From NCBI GenBank assembly GCA_964036195.1, contig OZ038451.1:10606529-10670528 (forward strand): a stretch of DNA of 64,000 nt. Direction: 5' to 3'. The stretch is from Sphaerolaimus hirsutus (taxonomy: Eukaryota; Nematoda; Chromadorea; Monhysterida; Sphaerolaimidae). Below are positions 51,801-64,000 of this stretch, in pieces. The position numbers and the translations under genes are program-made. The notes beneath the pieces are model-generated. The model had not been told where the DNA came from and did not search any database. It was given only the letters and a program-made list of their open reading frames with translations. The stretch's first letter is position 1; every line of letters begins with the position of its first letter.

Positions 51801-54800
51801 GCGCAGTCTCACATTTGCAGCTTTGCGCACTCTCATATTTGCAGCTTCAAGCACTCTCACGTTTACAGCTTCGCGCAGTCTCACATTTGCAGCTTTGCGC
51901 ACTCTCATATTTGCAGCTTCAAGCACTCTCACGTTTACAGCTTTGCGCAGTCTCACATTTGCAGCTTTGCGCACTCTCATATTTGCAGCTTCAAGCACTC
52001 TCACGTTTACAGCTTCGCGCACTCTCACATTTGCATCTTCGCGCACTCTCACATTTGCAGCTTTGCGCACTCTCATATTTGCAGCTTCGCGCACTCTCAC
52101 ATTTGCAGCTTAGCGCACTCTCACATTTAATCAACTTCACTTCACAAATTAAATTAACGAGATTAAATGAGTGATTTTAAGAGATAATTCTGTAGAAATA
52201 TTTCAAAAATAGACACCTATACTTTTTTCCAAGAAAACATACTTTACTAGTATTTTATCTTTCTTAATGAAAAACGGAATACTTTGTTTATGTATTATGA
52301 AACATTTATTTCCAACGGAATTATTCCAGAACATACATTATAGTGTTTATAAACTGTTAAAACGTTCAAAGTGTGATATTTATGTCCATTGGGAACGTAT
52401 TACATGAGAAACATTCACTGCATTCATAAAGAAATAAATATAAATAAAGCATAAAAGCTCCATTTTCAAAAAACCTATATATTGTGCCCAAACGAGCATA
52501 AGCCGCACCAGGAACTCTCAATTGAGCTTATCACGTATTATGCACACTCTCACATTTGCAGCTTCAAGCACTATCACGTTTACAGCTTCGCGCACTCTCA
52601 CATTTGCAGATTCAAGCACTCTCACGTTTGCAGCTTCGCGCACTCTCACATTTGCAGCTTCGCGCAGTCTCACATTTGCAGCTTCGCGCACTCTCACATT
52701 TGCATCTTCGCGCACTCTCACGTTTGCAGCTTTGCGCACTCTCATATTTGCAGCTTCGAGCACTCTCACGTTTGCAGCTTTGCGCACTCTCACGTTTGCA
52801 GCTTTGCGCACTCTCACATATTCAGCTTCAAGCACTCTCACGTTTACAGCTTTGCGCACTCTCACGTTTGCAGCTTTGCGCACTCTCACGTTTACAGCTT
52901 CGCGCACTCTCACATTTGCATCTTCGCGCACTCTCACATTTGCATCTTCGCGCACTCTCACATTTACAGCTTCGCGCAGTCTCACATTTGCAGCTTTGCG
53001 CACTCTCATATTTGCAGCTTCAAGCACTCTCACGTTTACAGCTTCGCGCAGTCTCACATTTGCAGCTTTGCGCACTCTCATATTTGCAGCTTCAAGCACT
53101 CTCACGTTTACAGCTTTGCGCAGTCTCACATTTGCAGCTTTGCGCACTCTCATATTTGCAGCTTCAAGCACTCTCACGTTTACAGCTTCGCGCACTCTCA
53201 CATTTGCATCTTCGCGCACTCTCACATTTGCAGCTTTGCGCACTCTCATATTTGCAGCTTCGCGCACTCTCACATTTGCAGCTTAGCGCACTCTCACATT
53301 TAATCAACTTCACTTCACAAATTAAATTAACGAGATTAAATGAGTGATTTTAAGAGATAATTCTGTAGAAATATTTCAAAAATAGACACCTATACTTTTT
53401 TCCAAGAAAACATACTTTACTAGTATTTTATCTTTCTTAATGAAAAACGGAATACTTTGTTTATGTATTATGAAACATTTATTTCCAACGGAATTATTCC
53501 AGAACATACATTATAGTGTTTATAAACTGTTAAAACGTTCAAAGTGTGATATTTATGTCCATTGGGAACGTATTACATGAGAAACATTCACTGCATTCAT
53601 AAAGAAATAAATATAAATAAAGCATAAAAGCTGCATTTTCAAAAAACCTATATATTGTGCCCAAACGAGCATAAGCCGCACCAGGAACTCTCAATTGAGC
53701 TTATCACGTATTATGCACACTCTCACATTTGCAGCTTCAAGCACTATCACGTTTACAGCTTCGCGCACTCTCACATTTGCAGATTCAAGCACTCTCACGT
53801 TTGCAGCTTCGCGCACTCTCACATTTGCAGCTTCGCGCAGTCTCACATTTGCAGCTTCGCGCACTCTCACATTTGCATCTTCGCGCACTCTCACGTTTGC
53901 AGCTTTGCGCACTCTCACGTTTGCAGCTTTGCGCACTCTCACATATTCAGCTTCAAGCACTCTCACGTTTACAGCTTTGCGCACTCTCACGTTTGCAGCT
54001 TTGCGCACTCTCACGTTTACAGCTTCGCGCACTCTCACATTTGCATCTTCGCGCACTCTCACATTTGCATCTTCGCGCACTCTCACATTTACAGCTTCGC
54101 GCAGTCTCACATTTGCAGCTTTGCGCACTCTCATATTTGCAGCTTCAAGCACTCTCACGTTTACAGCTTCGCGCAGTCTCACATTTGCAGCTTTGCGCAC
54201 TCTCATATTTGCAGCTTCAAGCACTCTCACGTTTACAGCTTTGCGCAGTCTCACATTTGCAGCTTTGCGCACTCTCATATTTGCAGCTTCAAGCACTCTC
54301 ACGTTTACAGCTTCGCGCACTCTCACATTTGCATCTTCGCGCACTCTCACATTTGCAGCTTTGCGCACTCTCATATTTGCAGCTTCGCGCACTCTCACAT
54401 TTGCAGCTTAGCGCACTCTCACATTTAATCAACTTCACTTCACAAATTAAATTAACGAGATTAAATGAGTGATTTTAAGAGATAATTCTGTAGAAATATT
54501 TCAAAAATAGACACCTATACTTTTTTCCAAGAAAACATACTTTACTAGTATTTTATCTTTCTTAATGAAAAACGGAATACTTTGTTTATGTATTATGAAA
54601 CATTTATTTCCAACGGAATTATTCCAGAACATACATTATAGTGTTTATAAACTGTTAAAACGTTCAAAGTGTGATATTTATGTCCATTGGGAACGTATTA
54701 CATGAGAAACATTCACTGCATTCATAAAGAAATAAATATAAATAAAGCATAAAAGCTGCATTTTCAAAAAACCTATATATTGTGCCCAAACGAGCATAAG

Positions 54801-57800
54801 CCGCACCAGGAACTCTCAATTGAGCTTATCACGTATTATGCACACTCTCACATTTGCAGCTTCAAGCACTATCACGTTTACAGCTTCGCGCACTCTCACA
54901 TTTGCAGATTCAAGCACTCTCACGTTTGCAGCTTCGCGCACTCTCACATTTGCAGCTTCGCGCAGTCTCACATTTGCAGCTTCGCGCACTCTCACATTTG
55001 CATCTTCGCGCACTCTCACGTTTGCAGCTTTGCGCACTCTCATATTTGCAGCTTCGAGCACTCTCACGTTTGCAGCTTTGCGCACTCTCACGTTTGCAGC
55101 TTTGCGCACTCTCACATATTCAGCTTCAAGCACTCTCACGTTTACAGCTTTGCGCACTCTCACGTTTGCAGCTTTGCGCACTCTCACGTTTACAGCTTCG
55201 CGCACTCTCACATTTGCATCTTCGCGCACTCTCACATTTGCATCTTCGCGCACTCTCACATTTACAGCTTCGCGCAGTCTCACATTTGCAGCTTTGCGCA
55301 CTCTCATATTTGCAGCTTCAAGCACTCTCACGTTTACAGCTTCGCGCAGTCTCACATTTGCAGCTTTGCGCACTCTCATATTTGCAGCTTCAAGCACTCT
55401 CACGTTTACAGCTTTGCGCAGTCTCACATTTGCAGCTTTGCGCACTCTCATATTTGCAGCTTCAAGCACTCTCACGTTTACAGCTTCGCGCACTCTCACA
55501 TTTGCATCTTCGCGCACTCTCACATTTGCAGCTTTGCGCACTCTCATATTTGCAGCTTCGCGCACTCTCACATTTGCAGCTTCGCGCACTCTCACATTTG
55601 CATCTTCGCGCACTCTCACGTTTGCAGCTTTGCGCACTCTCATATTTGCAGCTTCGAGCACTCTCACGTTTACAGCTTTGCGCACTCTCACGTTTGCAGC
55701 TTTGCGCACTCTCACGTTTACAGCTTCGCGCACTCTCACATTTGCATCTTCGCGCACTCTCACATTTGCATCTTCGCGCACTCTCACATTTACAGCTTCG
55801 CGCAGTCTCACATTTGCATCTTCGCGCACTCTCACATTTGCATCTTCGCGCACTCTCACATTTACAGCTTCGCGCAGTCTCACATTTGCAGCTTTGCGCA
55901 CTCTCATATTTGCAGCTTCAAGCACTCTCACGTTTACAGCTTCGCGCAGTCTCACATTTGCAGCTTTGCGCACTCTCATATTTGCAGCTTCAAGCACTCT
56001 CACGTTTACAGCTTTGCGCAGTCTCACATTTGCAGCTTTGCGCACTCTCATATTTGCAGCTTCAAGCACTCTCACGTTTACAGCTTCGCGCACTCTCACA
56101 TTTGCATCTTCGCGCACTCTCACATTTGCAGCTTTGCGCACTCTCATATTTGCAGCTTCGCGCACTCTCACATTTGCAGCTTAGCGCACTCTCACATTTA
56201 ATCAACTTCACTTCACAAATTAAATTAACGAGATTAAATGAGTGATTTTAAGAGATAATTCTGTAGAAATATTTCAAAAATAGACACCTATACTTTTTTC
56301 CAAGAAAACATACTTTACTAGTATTTTATCTTTCTTAATGAAAAACGGAATACTTTGTTTATGTATTATGAAACATTTATTTCCAACGGAATTATTCCAG
56401 AACATACATTATAGTGTTTATAAACTGTTAAAACGTTCAAAGTGTGATATTTATGTCCATTGGGAACGTATTACATGAGAAACATTCACTGCATTCATAA
56501 AGAAATAAATATAAATAAAGCATAAAAGCTGCATTTTCAAAAAACCTATATATTGTGCCCAAACGAGCATAAGCCGCACCAGGAACTCTCAATTGAGCTT
56601 ATCACGTATTATGCACACTCTCACATTTGCAGCTTCAAGCACTATCACGTTTACAGCTTCGCGCACTCTCACATTTGCAGATTCAAGCACTCTCACGTTT
56701 GCAGCTTCGCGCACTCTCACATTTGCAGCTTCGCGCAGTCTCACATTTGCAGCTTCGCGCACTCTCACATTTGCATCTTCGCGCACTCTCACGTTTGCAG
56801 CTTTGCGCACTCTCATATTTGCAGCTTCGAGCACTCTCACGTTTGCAGCTTTGCGCACTCTCACGTTTGCAGCTTTGCGCACTCTCACATATTCAGCTTC
56901 AAGCACTCTCACGTTTACAGCTTTGCGCACTCTCACGTTTGCAGCTTTGCGCACTCTCACGTTTACAGCTTCGCGCACTCTCACATTTGCATCTTCGCGC
57001 ACTCTCACATTTGCATCTTCGCGCACTCTCACATTTACAGCTTCGCGCAGTCTCACATTTGCAGCTTTGCGCACTCTCATATTTGCAGCTTCAAGCACTC
57101 TCACGTTTACAGCTTCGCGCAGTCTCACATTTGCAGCTTTGCGCACTCTCATATTTGCAGCTTCAAGCACTCTCACGTTTACAGCTTTGCGCAGTCTCAC
57201 ATTTGCAGCTTTGCGCACTCTCATATTTGCAGCTTCAAGCACTCTCACGTTTACAGCTTCGCGCACTCTCACATTTGCATCTTCGCGCACTCTCACATTT
57301 GCAGCTTTGCGCACTCTCATATTTGCAGCTTCGCGCACTCTCACATTTGCAGCTTAGCGCACTCTCACATTTAATCAACTTCACTTCACAAATTAAATTA
57401 ACGAGATTAAATGAGTGATTTTAAGAGATAATTCTGTAGAAATATTTCAAAAATAGACACCTATACTTTTTTCCAAGAAAACATACTTTACTAGTATTTT
57501 ATCTTTCTTAATGAAAAACGGAATACTTTGTTTATGTATTATGAAACATTTATTTCCAACGGAATTATTCCAGAACATACATTATAGTGTTTATAAACTG
57601 TTAAAACGTTCAAAGTGTGATATTTATGTCCATTGGGAACGTATTACATGAGAAACATTCACTGCATTCATAAAGAAATAAATATAAATAAAGCATAAAA
57701 GCTGCATTTTCAAAAAACCTATATATTGTGCCCAAACGAGCATAAGCCGCACCAGGAACTCTCAATTGAGCTTATCACGTATTATGCACACTCTCACATT

Positions 57801-60800
57801 TGCAGCTTCAAGCACTATCACGTTTACAGCTTCGCGCACTCTCACATTTGCAGATTCAAGCACTCTCACGTTTGCAGCTTCGCGCACTCTCACATTTGCA
57901 GCTTCGCGCAGTCTCACATTTGCAGCTTCGCGCACTCTCACATTTGCATCTTCGCGCACTCTCACGTTTGCAGCTTTGCGCACTCTCATATTTGCAGCTT
58001 CGAGCACTCTCACGTTTGCAGCTTTGCGCACTCTCACGTTTGCAGCTTCGAGCACTCTCACGTTTGCAGCTTTGCGCACTCTCACGTTTGCAGCTTTGCG
58101 CACTCTCACATATTCAGCTTCAAGCACTCTCACGTTTACAGCTTTGCGCACTCTCACGTTTGCAGCTTTGCGCACTCTCATATTTGCAGCTTCAAGCACT
58201 CTCACGTTTACAGCTTCGCGCACTCTCACATTTGCATCTTCGCGCACTCTCACATTTGCAGCTTTGCGCACTCTCATATTTGCAGCTTCGCGCACTCTCA
58301 CATTTGCAGCTTAGCGCACTCTCACATTTAATCAACTTCACTTCACAAATTAAATTAACGAGATTAAATGAGTGATTTTAAGAGATAATTCTGTAGAAAT
58401 ATTTCAAAAATAGACACCTATACTTTTTTCCAAGAAAACATACTTTACTAGTATTTTATCTTTCTTAATGAAAAACGGAATACTTTGTTTATGTATTATG
58501 AAACATTTATTTCCAACGGAATTATTCCAGAACATACATTATAGTGTTTATAAACTGTTAAAACGTTCAAAGTGTGATATTTATGTCCATTGGGAACGTA
58601 TTACATGAGAAACATTCACTGCATTCATAAAGAAATAAATATAAATAAAGCATAAAAGCTGCATTTTCAAAAAACCTATATATTGTGCCCAAACGAGCAT
58701 AAGCCGCACCAGAAACTCTCAATTGAGCTTATCACGTATTATGCACACTCTCACATTTGCAGCTTCAAGCACTATCACGTTTACAGCTTCGCGCACTCTC
58801 ACATTTGCAGATTCAAGCACTCTCACGTTTGCAGCTTCGCGCACTCTCACATTTGCAGCTTCGCGCAGTCTCACATTTGCAGCTTCGCGCACTCTCACAT
58901 TTGCATCTTCGCGCACTCTCACGTTTGCAGCTTTGCGCACTCTCATATTTGCAGCTTCGAGCACTCTCACGTTTGCAGCTTTGCGCACTCTCACGTTTGC
59001 AGCTTTGCGCACTCTCACATATTCAGCTTCAAGCACTCTCACGTTTACAGCTTTGCGCACTCTCACGTTTGCAGCTTTGCGCACTCTCACGTTTACAGCT
59101 TCGCGCACTCTCACATTTGCATCTTCGCGCACTCTCACATTTGCATCTTCGCGCACTCTCACATTTACAGCTTCGCGCAGTCTCACATTTGCAGCTTTGC
59201 GCACTCTCATATTTGCAGCTTCAAGCACTCTCACGTTTACAGCTTCGCGCAGTCTCACATTTGCAGCTTTGCGCACTCTCATATTTGCAGCTTCAAGCAC
59301 TCTCACGTTTACAGCTTTGCGCAGTCTCACATTTGCAGCTTTGCGCACTCTCATATTTGCAGCTTCAAGCACTCTCACGTTTACAGCTTCGCGCACTCTC
59401 ACATTTGCATCTTCGCGCACTCTCACATTTGCAGCTTTGCGCACTCTCATATTTGCAGCTTCGCGCACTCTCACATTTGCAGCTTAGCGCACTCTCACAT
59501 TTAATCAACTTCACTTCACAAATTAAATTAACGAGATTAAATGAGTGATTTTAAGAGATAATTCTGTAGAAATATTTCAAAAATAGACACCTATACTTTT
59601 TTCCAAGAAAACATACTTTACTAGTATTTTATCTTTCTTAATGAAAAACGGAATACTTTGTTTATGTATTATGAAACATTTATTTCCAACGGAATTATTC
59701 CAGAACATACATTATAGTGTTTATAAACTGTTAAAACGTTCAAAGTGTGATATTTATGTCCATTGGGAACGTATTACATGAGAAACATTCACTGCATTCA
59801 TAAAGAAATAAATATAAATAAAGCATAAAAGCTGCATTTTCAAAAAACCTATATATTGTGCCCAAACGAGCATAAGCCGCACCAGGAACTCTCAATTGAG
59901 CTTATCACGTATTATGCACACTCTCACATTTGCAGCTTCAAGCACTATCACGTTTACAGCTTCGCGCACTCTCACATTTGCAGATTCAAGCACTCTCACG
60001 TTTGCAGCTTCGCGCACTCTCACATTTGCAGCTTCGCGCAGTCTCACATTTGCAGCTTCGCGCACTCTCACATTTGCATCTTCGCGCACTCTCACGTTTG
60101 CAGCTTTGCGCACTCTCATATTTGCAGCTTCGAGCACTCTCACGTTTGCAGCTTTGCGCACTCTCACGTTTGCAGCTTCGAGCACTCTCACGTTTGCAGC
60201 TTTGCGCACTCTCACGTTTGCAGCTTTGCGCACTCTCACATATTCAGCTTCAAGCACTCTCACGTTTACAGCTTTGCGCACTCTCATATTTGCAGCTTCG
60301 AGCACTCTCACGTTTGCAGCTTTGCGCACTCTCACGTTTGCAGCTTTGCGCACTCTCACATATTCAGCTTCAAGCACTCTCACGTTTACAGCTTTGCGCA
60401 CTCTCACGTTTGCAGCTTTGCGCACTCTCACGTTTACAGCTTCGCGCACTCTCACATTTGCATCTTCGCGCACTCTCACATTTGCATCTTCGCGCACTCT
60501 CACATTTACAGCTTCGCGCAGTCTCACATTTGCAGCTTTGCGCACTCTCATATTTGCAGCTTCAAGCACTCTCACGTTTACAGCTTCGCGCAGTCTCACA
60601 TTTGCAGCTTTGCGCACTCTCACATATTCAGCTTCAAGCACTCTCACGTTTACAGCTTTGCGCACTCTCACGTTTGCAGCTTTGCGCACTCTCATATTTG
60701 CAGCTTCAAGCACTCTCACGTTTACAGCTTCGCGCACTCTCACATTTGCATCTTCGCGCACTCTCACATTTGCAGCTTTGCGCACTCTCATATTTGCAGC

Positions 60801-63800
60801 TTCGCGCACTCTCACATTTGCAGCTTAGCGCACTCTCACATTTAATCAACTTCACTTCACAAATTAAATTAACGAGATTAAATGAGTGATTTTAAGAGAT
60901 AATTCTGTAGAAATATTTCAAAAATAGACACCTATACTTTTTTCCAAGAAAACATACTTTACTAGTATTTTATCTTTCTTAATGAAAAACGGAATACTTT
61001 GTTTATGTATTATGAAACATTTATTTCCAACGGAATTATTCCAGAACATACATTATAGTGTTTATAAACTGTTAAAACGTTCAAAGTGTGATATTTATGT
61101 CCATTGGGAACGTATTACATGAGAAACATTCACTGCATTCATAAAGAAATAAATATAAATAAAGCATAAAAGCTGCATTTTCAAAAAACCTATATATTGT
61201 GCCCAAACGAGCATAAGCCGCACCAGGAACTCTCAATTGAGCTTATCACGTATTATGCACACTCTCACATTTGCAGCTTCAAGCACTATCACGTTTACAG
61301 CTTCGCGCACTCTCACATTTGCAGATTCAAGCACTCTCACGTTTGCAGCTTCGCGCACTCTCACATTTGCAGCTTCGCGCAGTCTCACATTTGCAGCTTC
61401 GCGCACTCTCACATTTGCATCTTCGCGCACTCTCACGTTTGCAGCTTTGCGCACTCTCATATTTGCAGCTTCGAGCACTCTCACGTTTGCAGCTTTGCGC
61501 ACTCTCACGTTTGCAGCTTTGCGCACTCTCACATATTCAGCTTCAAGCACTCTCACGTTTACAGCTTTGCGCACTCTCACGTTTGCAGCTTTGCGCACTC
61601 TCACGTTTACAGCTTCGCGCACTCTCACATTTGCATCTTCGCGCACTCTCACATTTGCATCTTCGCGCACTCTCACATTTACAGCTTCGCGCAGTCTCAC
61701 ATTTGCAGCTTTGCGCACTCTCATATTTGCAGCTTCAAGCACTCTCACGTTTACAGCTTCGCGCAGTCTCACATTTGCAGCTTTGCGCACTCTCATATTT
61801 GCAGCTTCAAGCACTCTCACGTTTACAGCTTTGCGCAGTCTCACATTTGCAGCTTTGCGCACTCTCATATTTGCAGCTTCAAGCACTCTCACGTTTACAG
61901 CTTCGCGCACTCTCACATTTGCATCTTCGCGCACTCTCACATTTGCAGCTTTGCGCACTCTCATATTTGCAGCTTCGCGCACTCTCACATTTGCAGCTTA
62001 GCGCACTCTCACATTTAATCAACTTCACTTCACAAATTAAATTAACGAGATTAAATGAGTGATTTTAAGAGATAATTCTGTAGAAATATTTCAAAAATAG
62101 ACACCTATACTTTTTTCCAAGAAAACATACTTTACTAGTATTTTATCTTTCTTAATGAAAAACGGAATACTTTGTTTATGTATTATGAAACATTTATTTC
62201 CAACGGAATTATTCCAGAACATACATTATAGTGTTTATAAACTGTTAAAACGTTCAAAGTGTGATATTTATGTCCATTGGGAACGTATTACATGAGAAAC
62301 ATTCACTGCATTCATAAAGAAATAAATATAAATAAAGCATAAAAGCTGCATTTTCAAAAAACCTATATATTGTGCCCAAACGAGCATAAGCCGCACCAGG
62401 AACTCTCAATTGAGCTTATCACGTATTATGCACACTCTCACATTTGCAGCTTCAAGCACTATCACGTTTACAGCTTCGCGCACTCTCACATTTGCAGATT
62501 CAAGCACTCTCACGTTTGCAGCTTCGCGCACTCTCACATTTGCAGCTTCGCGCAGTCTCACATTTGCAGCTTCGCGCACTCTCACATTTGCATCTTCGCG
62601 CACTCTCACGTTTGCAGCTTTGCGCACTCTCATATTTGCAGCTTCGAGCACTCTCACGTTTGCAGCTTTGCGCACTCTCACGTTTGCAGCTTCGAGCACT
62701 CTCACGTTTGCAGCTTTGCGCACTCTCACGTTTGCAGCTTTGCGCACTCTCACATATTCAGCTTCAAGCACTCTCACGTTTACAGCTTTGCGCACTCTCA
62801 TATTTGCAGCTTCGAGCACTCTCACGTTTGCAGCTTTGCGCACTCTCACGTTTGCAGCTTTGCGCACTCTCACATATTCAGCTTCAAGCACTCTCACGTT
62901 TACAGCTTTGCGCACTCTCACGTTTGCAGCTTTGCGCACTCTCACGTTTACAGCTTCGCGCACTCTCACATTTGCATCTTCGCGCACTCTCACATTTGCA
63001 TCTTCGCGCACTCTCACATTTACAGCTTCGCGCAGTCTCACATTTGCAGCTTTGCGCACTCTCATATTTGCAGCTTCAAGCACTCTCACGTTTACAGCTT
63101 CGCGCAGTCTCACATTTGCAGCTTTGCGCACTCTCACATATTCAGCTTCAAGCACTCTCACGTTTACAGCTTTGCGCACTCTCACGTTTGCAGCTTTGCG
63201 CACTCTCATATTTGCAGCTTCAAGCACTCTCACGTTTACAGCTTCGCGCACTCTCACATTTGCATCTTCGCGCACTCTCACATTTGCAGCTTTGCGCACT
63301 CTCATATTTGCAGCTTCGCGCACTCTCACATTTGCAGCTTAGCGCACTCTCACATTTAATCAACTTCACTTCACAAATTAAATTAACGAGATTAAATGAG
63401 TGATTTTAAGAGATAATTCTGTAGAAATATTTCAAAAATAGACACCTATACTTTTTTCCAAGAAAACATACTTTACTAGTATTTTATCTTTCTTAATGAA
63501 AAACGGAATACTTTGTTTATGTATTATGAAACATTTATTTCCAACGGAATTATTCCAGAACATACATTATAGTGTTTATAAACTGTTAAAACGTTCAAAG
63601 TGTGATATTTATGTCCATTGGGAACGTATTACATGAGAAACATTCACTGCATTCATAAAGAAATAAATATAAATAAAGCATAAAAGCTGCATTTTCAAAA
63701 AACCTATATATTGTGCCCAAACGAGCATAAGCCGCACCAGGAACTCTCAATTGAGCTTATCACGTATTATGCACACTCTCACATTTGCAGCTTCAAGCAC

Positions 63801-64000
63801 TATCACGTTTACAGCTTCGCGCACTCTCACATTTGCAGATTCAAGCACTCTCACGTTTGCAGCTTCGCGCACTCTCACATTTGCAGCTTCGCGCAGTCTC
63901 ACATTTGCAGCTTCGCGCACTCTCACATTTGCATCTTCGCGCACTCTCACGTTTGCAGCTTTGCGCACTCTCATATTTGCAGCTTCGAGCACTCTCACGT
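48890..64000. repeat. Satellite: 24-bp units in ~1.17 kb higher-order repeats
   Basis: The basic unit is GCACTCTCACATTTGCAGCTTCGC, with recurring variants (CGTTTACAG, CATATTTGC, GCATCTTCG, TTCAAGCACT). Arrays: 48890-49783, 50197-50955, 51370-52128, 52543-53301, 53716-54426, 54841-56199, 56614-57372, 57787-58329, 58744-59502, 59917-60843, 61258-62016, 62431-63357 and 63772 onwards, separated by ~414-bp spacers. Repeat periods are 1173, 1173, 1173, 1125, 1773, 1173, 957, 1173, 1341, 1173 and 1341. All differences from 1173 are multiples of 24. Since 24 is divisible by three and no unit has a stop, all three plus frames and one minus frame stay open for 180-470 codons; this is not evidence of a gene. 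Confidence 0.97.
49784..50196. repeat. Satellite spacer (first of twelve)
   Basis: AT-rich ~414-bp spacer beginning TTAATCAACTTCACTTCACA and ending CTTATCACGTATTATGCACA. Copies are almost identical. I noted a G/C change near 49907 in the first copy only, a G-to-C near 52460, and a G-to-A at about 58713. The last ~70 bases match the reverse complement of 23148-23213. The left edge resembles the spacer flank of the 25-27 kb arrays (GTGAAGTGAAGT against ACTTCACTTCAC). Confidence 0.93.

Noticed and set aside
48852-63403. Open frames of 180-473 codons (HSHICSFA-, TLTFAASR-, ALSHLQLR- and NVRVREAA-type repeats)
   Set aside because: All three plus frames and a minus frame are open together because the 24-bp unit contains no stop codon. 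There is no coding bias, start context or splice evidence, so they are satellite translations.
48890-64000. CRISPR-like array (24-bp repeats with regular spacing)
   Set aside because: Units are contiguous with no unique spacers between them, the context is an animal genome, and there are no cas genes.

Overview
This is a eukaryotic, repeat-saturated window, almost certainly from an animal. It has spliced genes with GT-AG introns, polyadenylation signals, many short terminal-inverted-repeat (TIR) elements, and minisatellite or satellite arrays. The one highly conserved protein, ribosomal protein uL14/RPL23, keeps metazoan-type residues; an ecdysozoan is my best guess, by inference from remembered residue patterns. 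No bacterial-type operon, CRISPR array, rRNA or tRNA was recognised.

Layout. 0.2-12.0 kb: two nearly identical direct copies of a 5.5 kb segment, each full of small transposons. 12-18 kb: AT-rich non-coding DNA and a nest of elements inside elements, most with intact 8-bp target-site duplications (TSDs) typical of the hAT superfamily. 18.2-23.0 kb: a tentative minus-strand first exon head-to-head with RPL23, whose first four exons are clear but whose last exon is absent. 23-31 kb: no recognisable gene, with minisatellites (24.4-27.3 kb) and a large GGCGCC-rich hAT element. 31.5-34.2 kb: the C-terminal part of VPS33A (HOPS/CORVET vesicle-tethering subunit) on the plus strand; its N-terminal ~370 codons are not visible. 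34.6-45.1 kb: a many-exon plus-strand gene for a coiled-coil protein I cannot name. 45-48.8 kb: more elements. 48.9-64 kb: a satellite of 24-bp units organised into ~1.17 kb higher-order repeats, running off the window end.

The most interesting signal is in the unnamed coiled-coil gene. Several introns coincide with, or take splice sites from, short TIR elements. At three places removal of the element joins GC-rich coding sequence in one reading frame, as expected if mobile elements created the introns (introners). A second point is that the same 24-bp minisatellite occurs in opposite orientation on either side of the VPS33A/coiled-coil gene block, while both RPL23 and VPS33A are truncated near one of those arrays. 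That suggests a rearrangement or assembly breakpoint.

Most long open frames in the window are translations of repeats and are not annotated as genes. Exon boundaries were deduced by eye from splice motifs, phase and homology. Coordinates of repeats without a visible TSD are approximate to a few bases.
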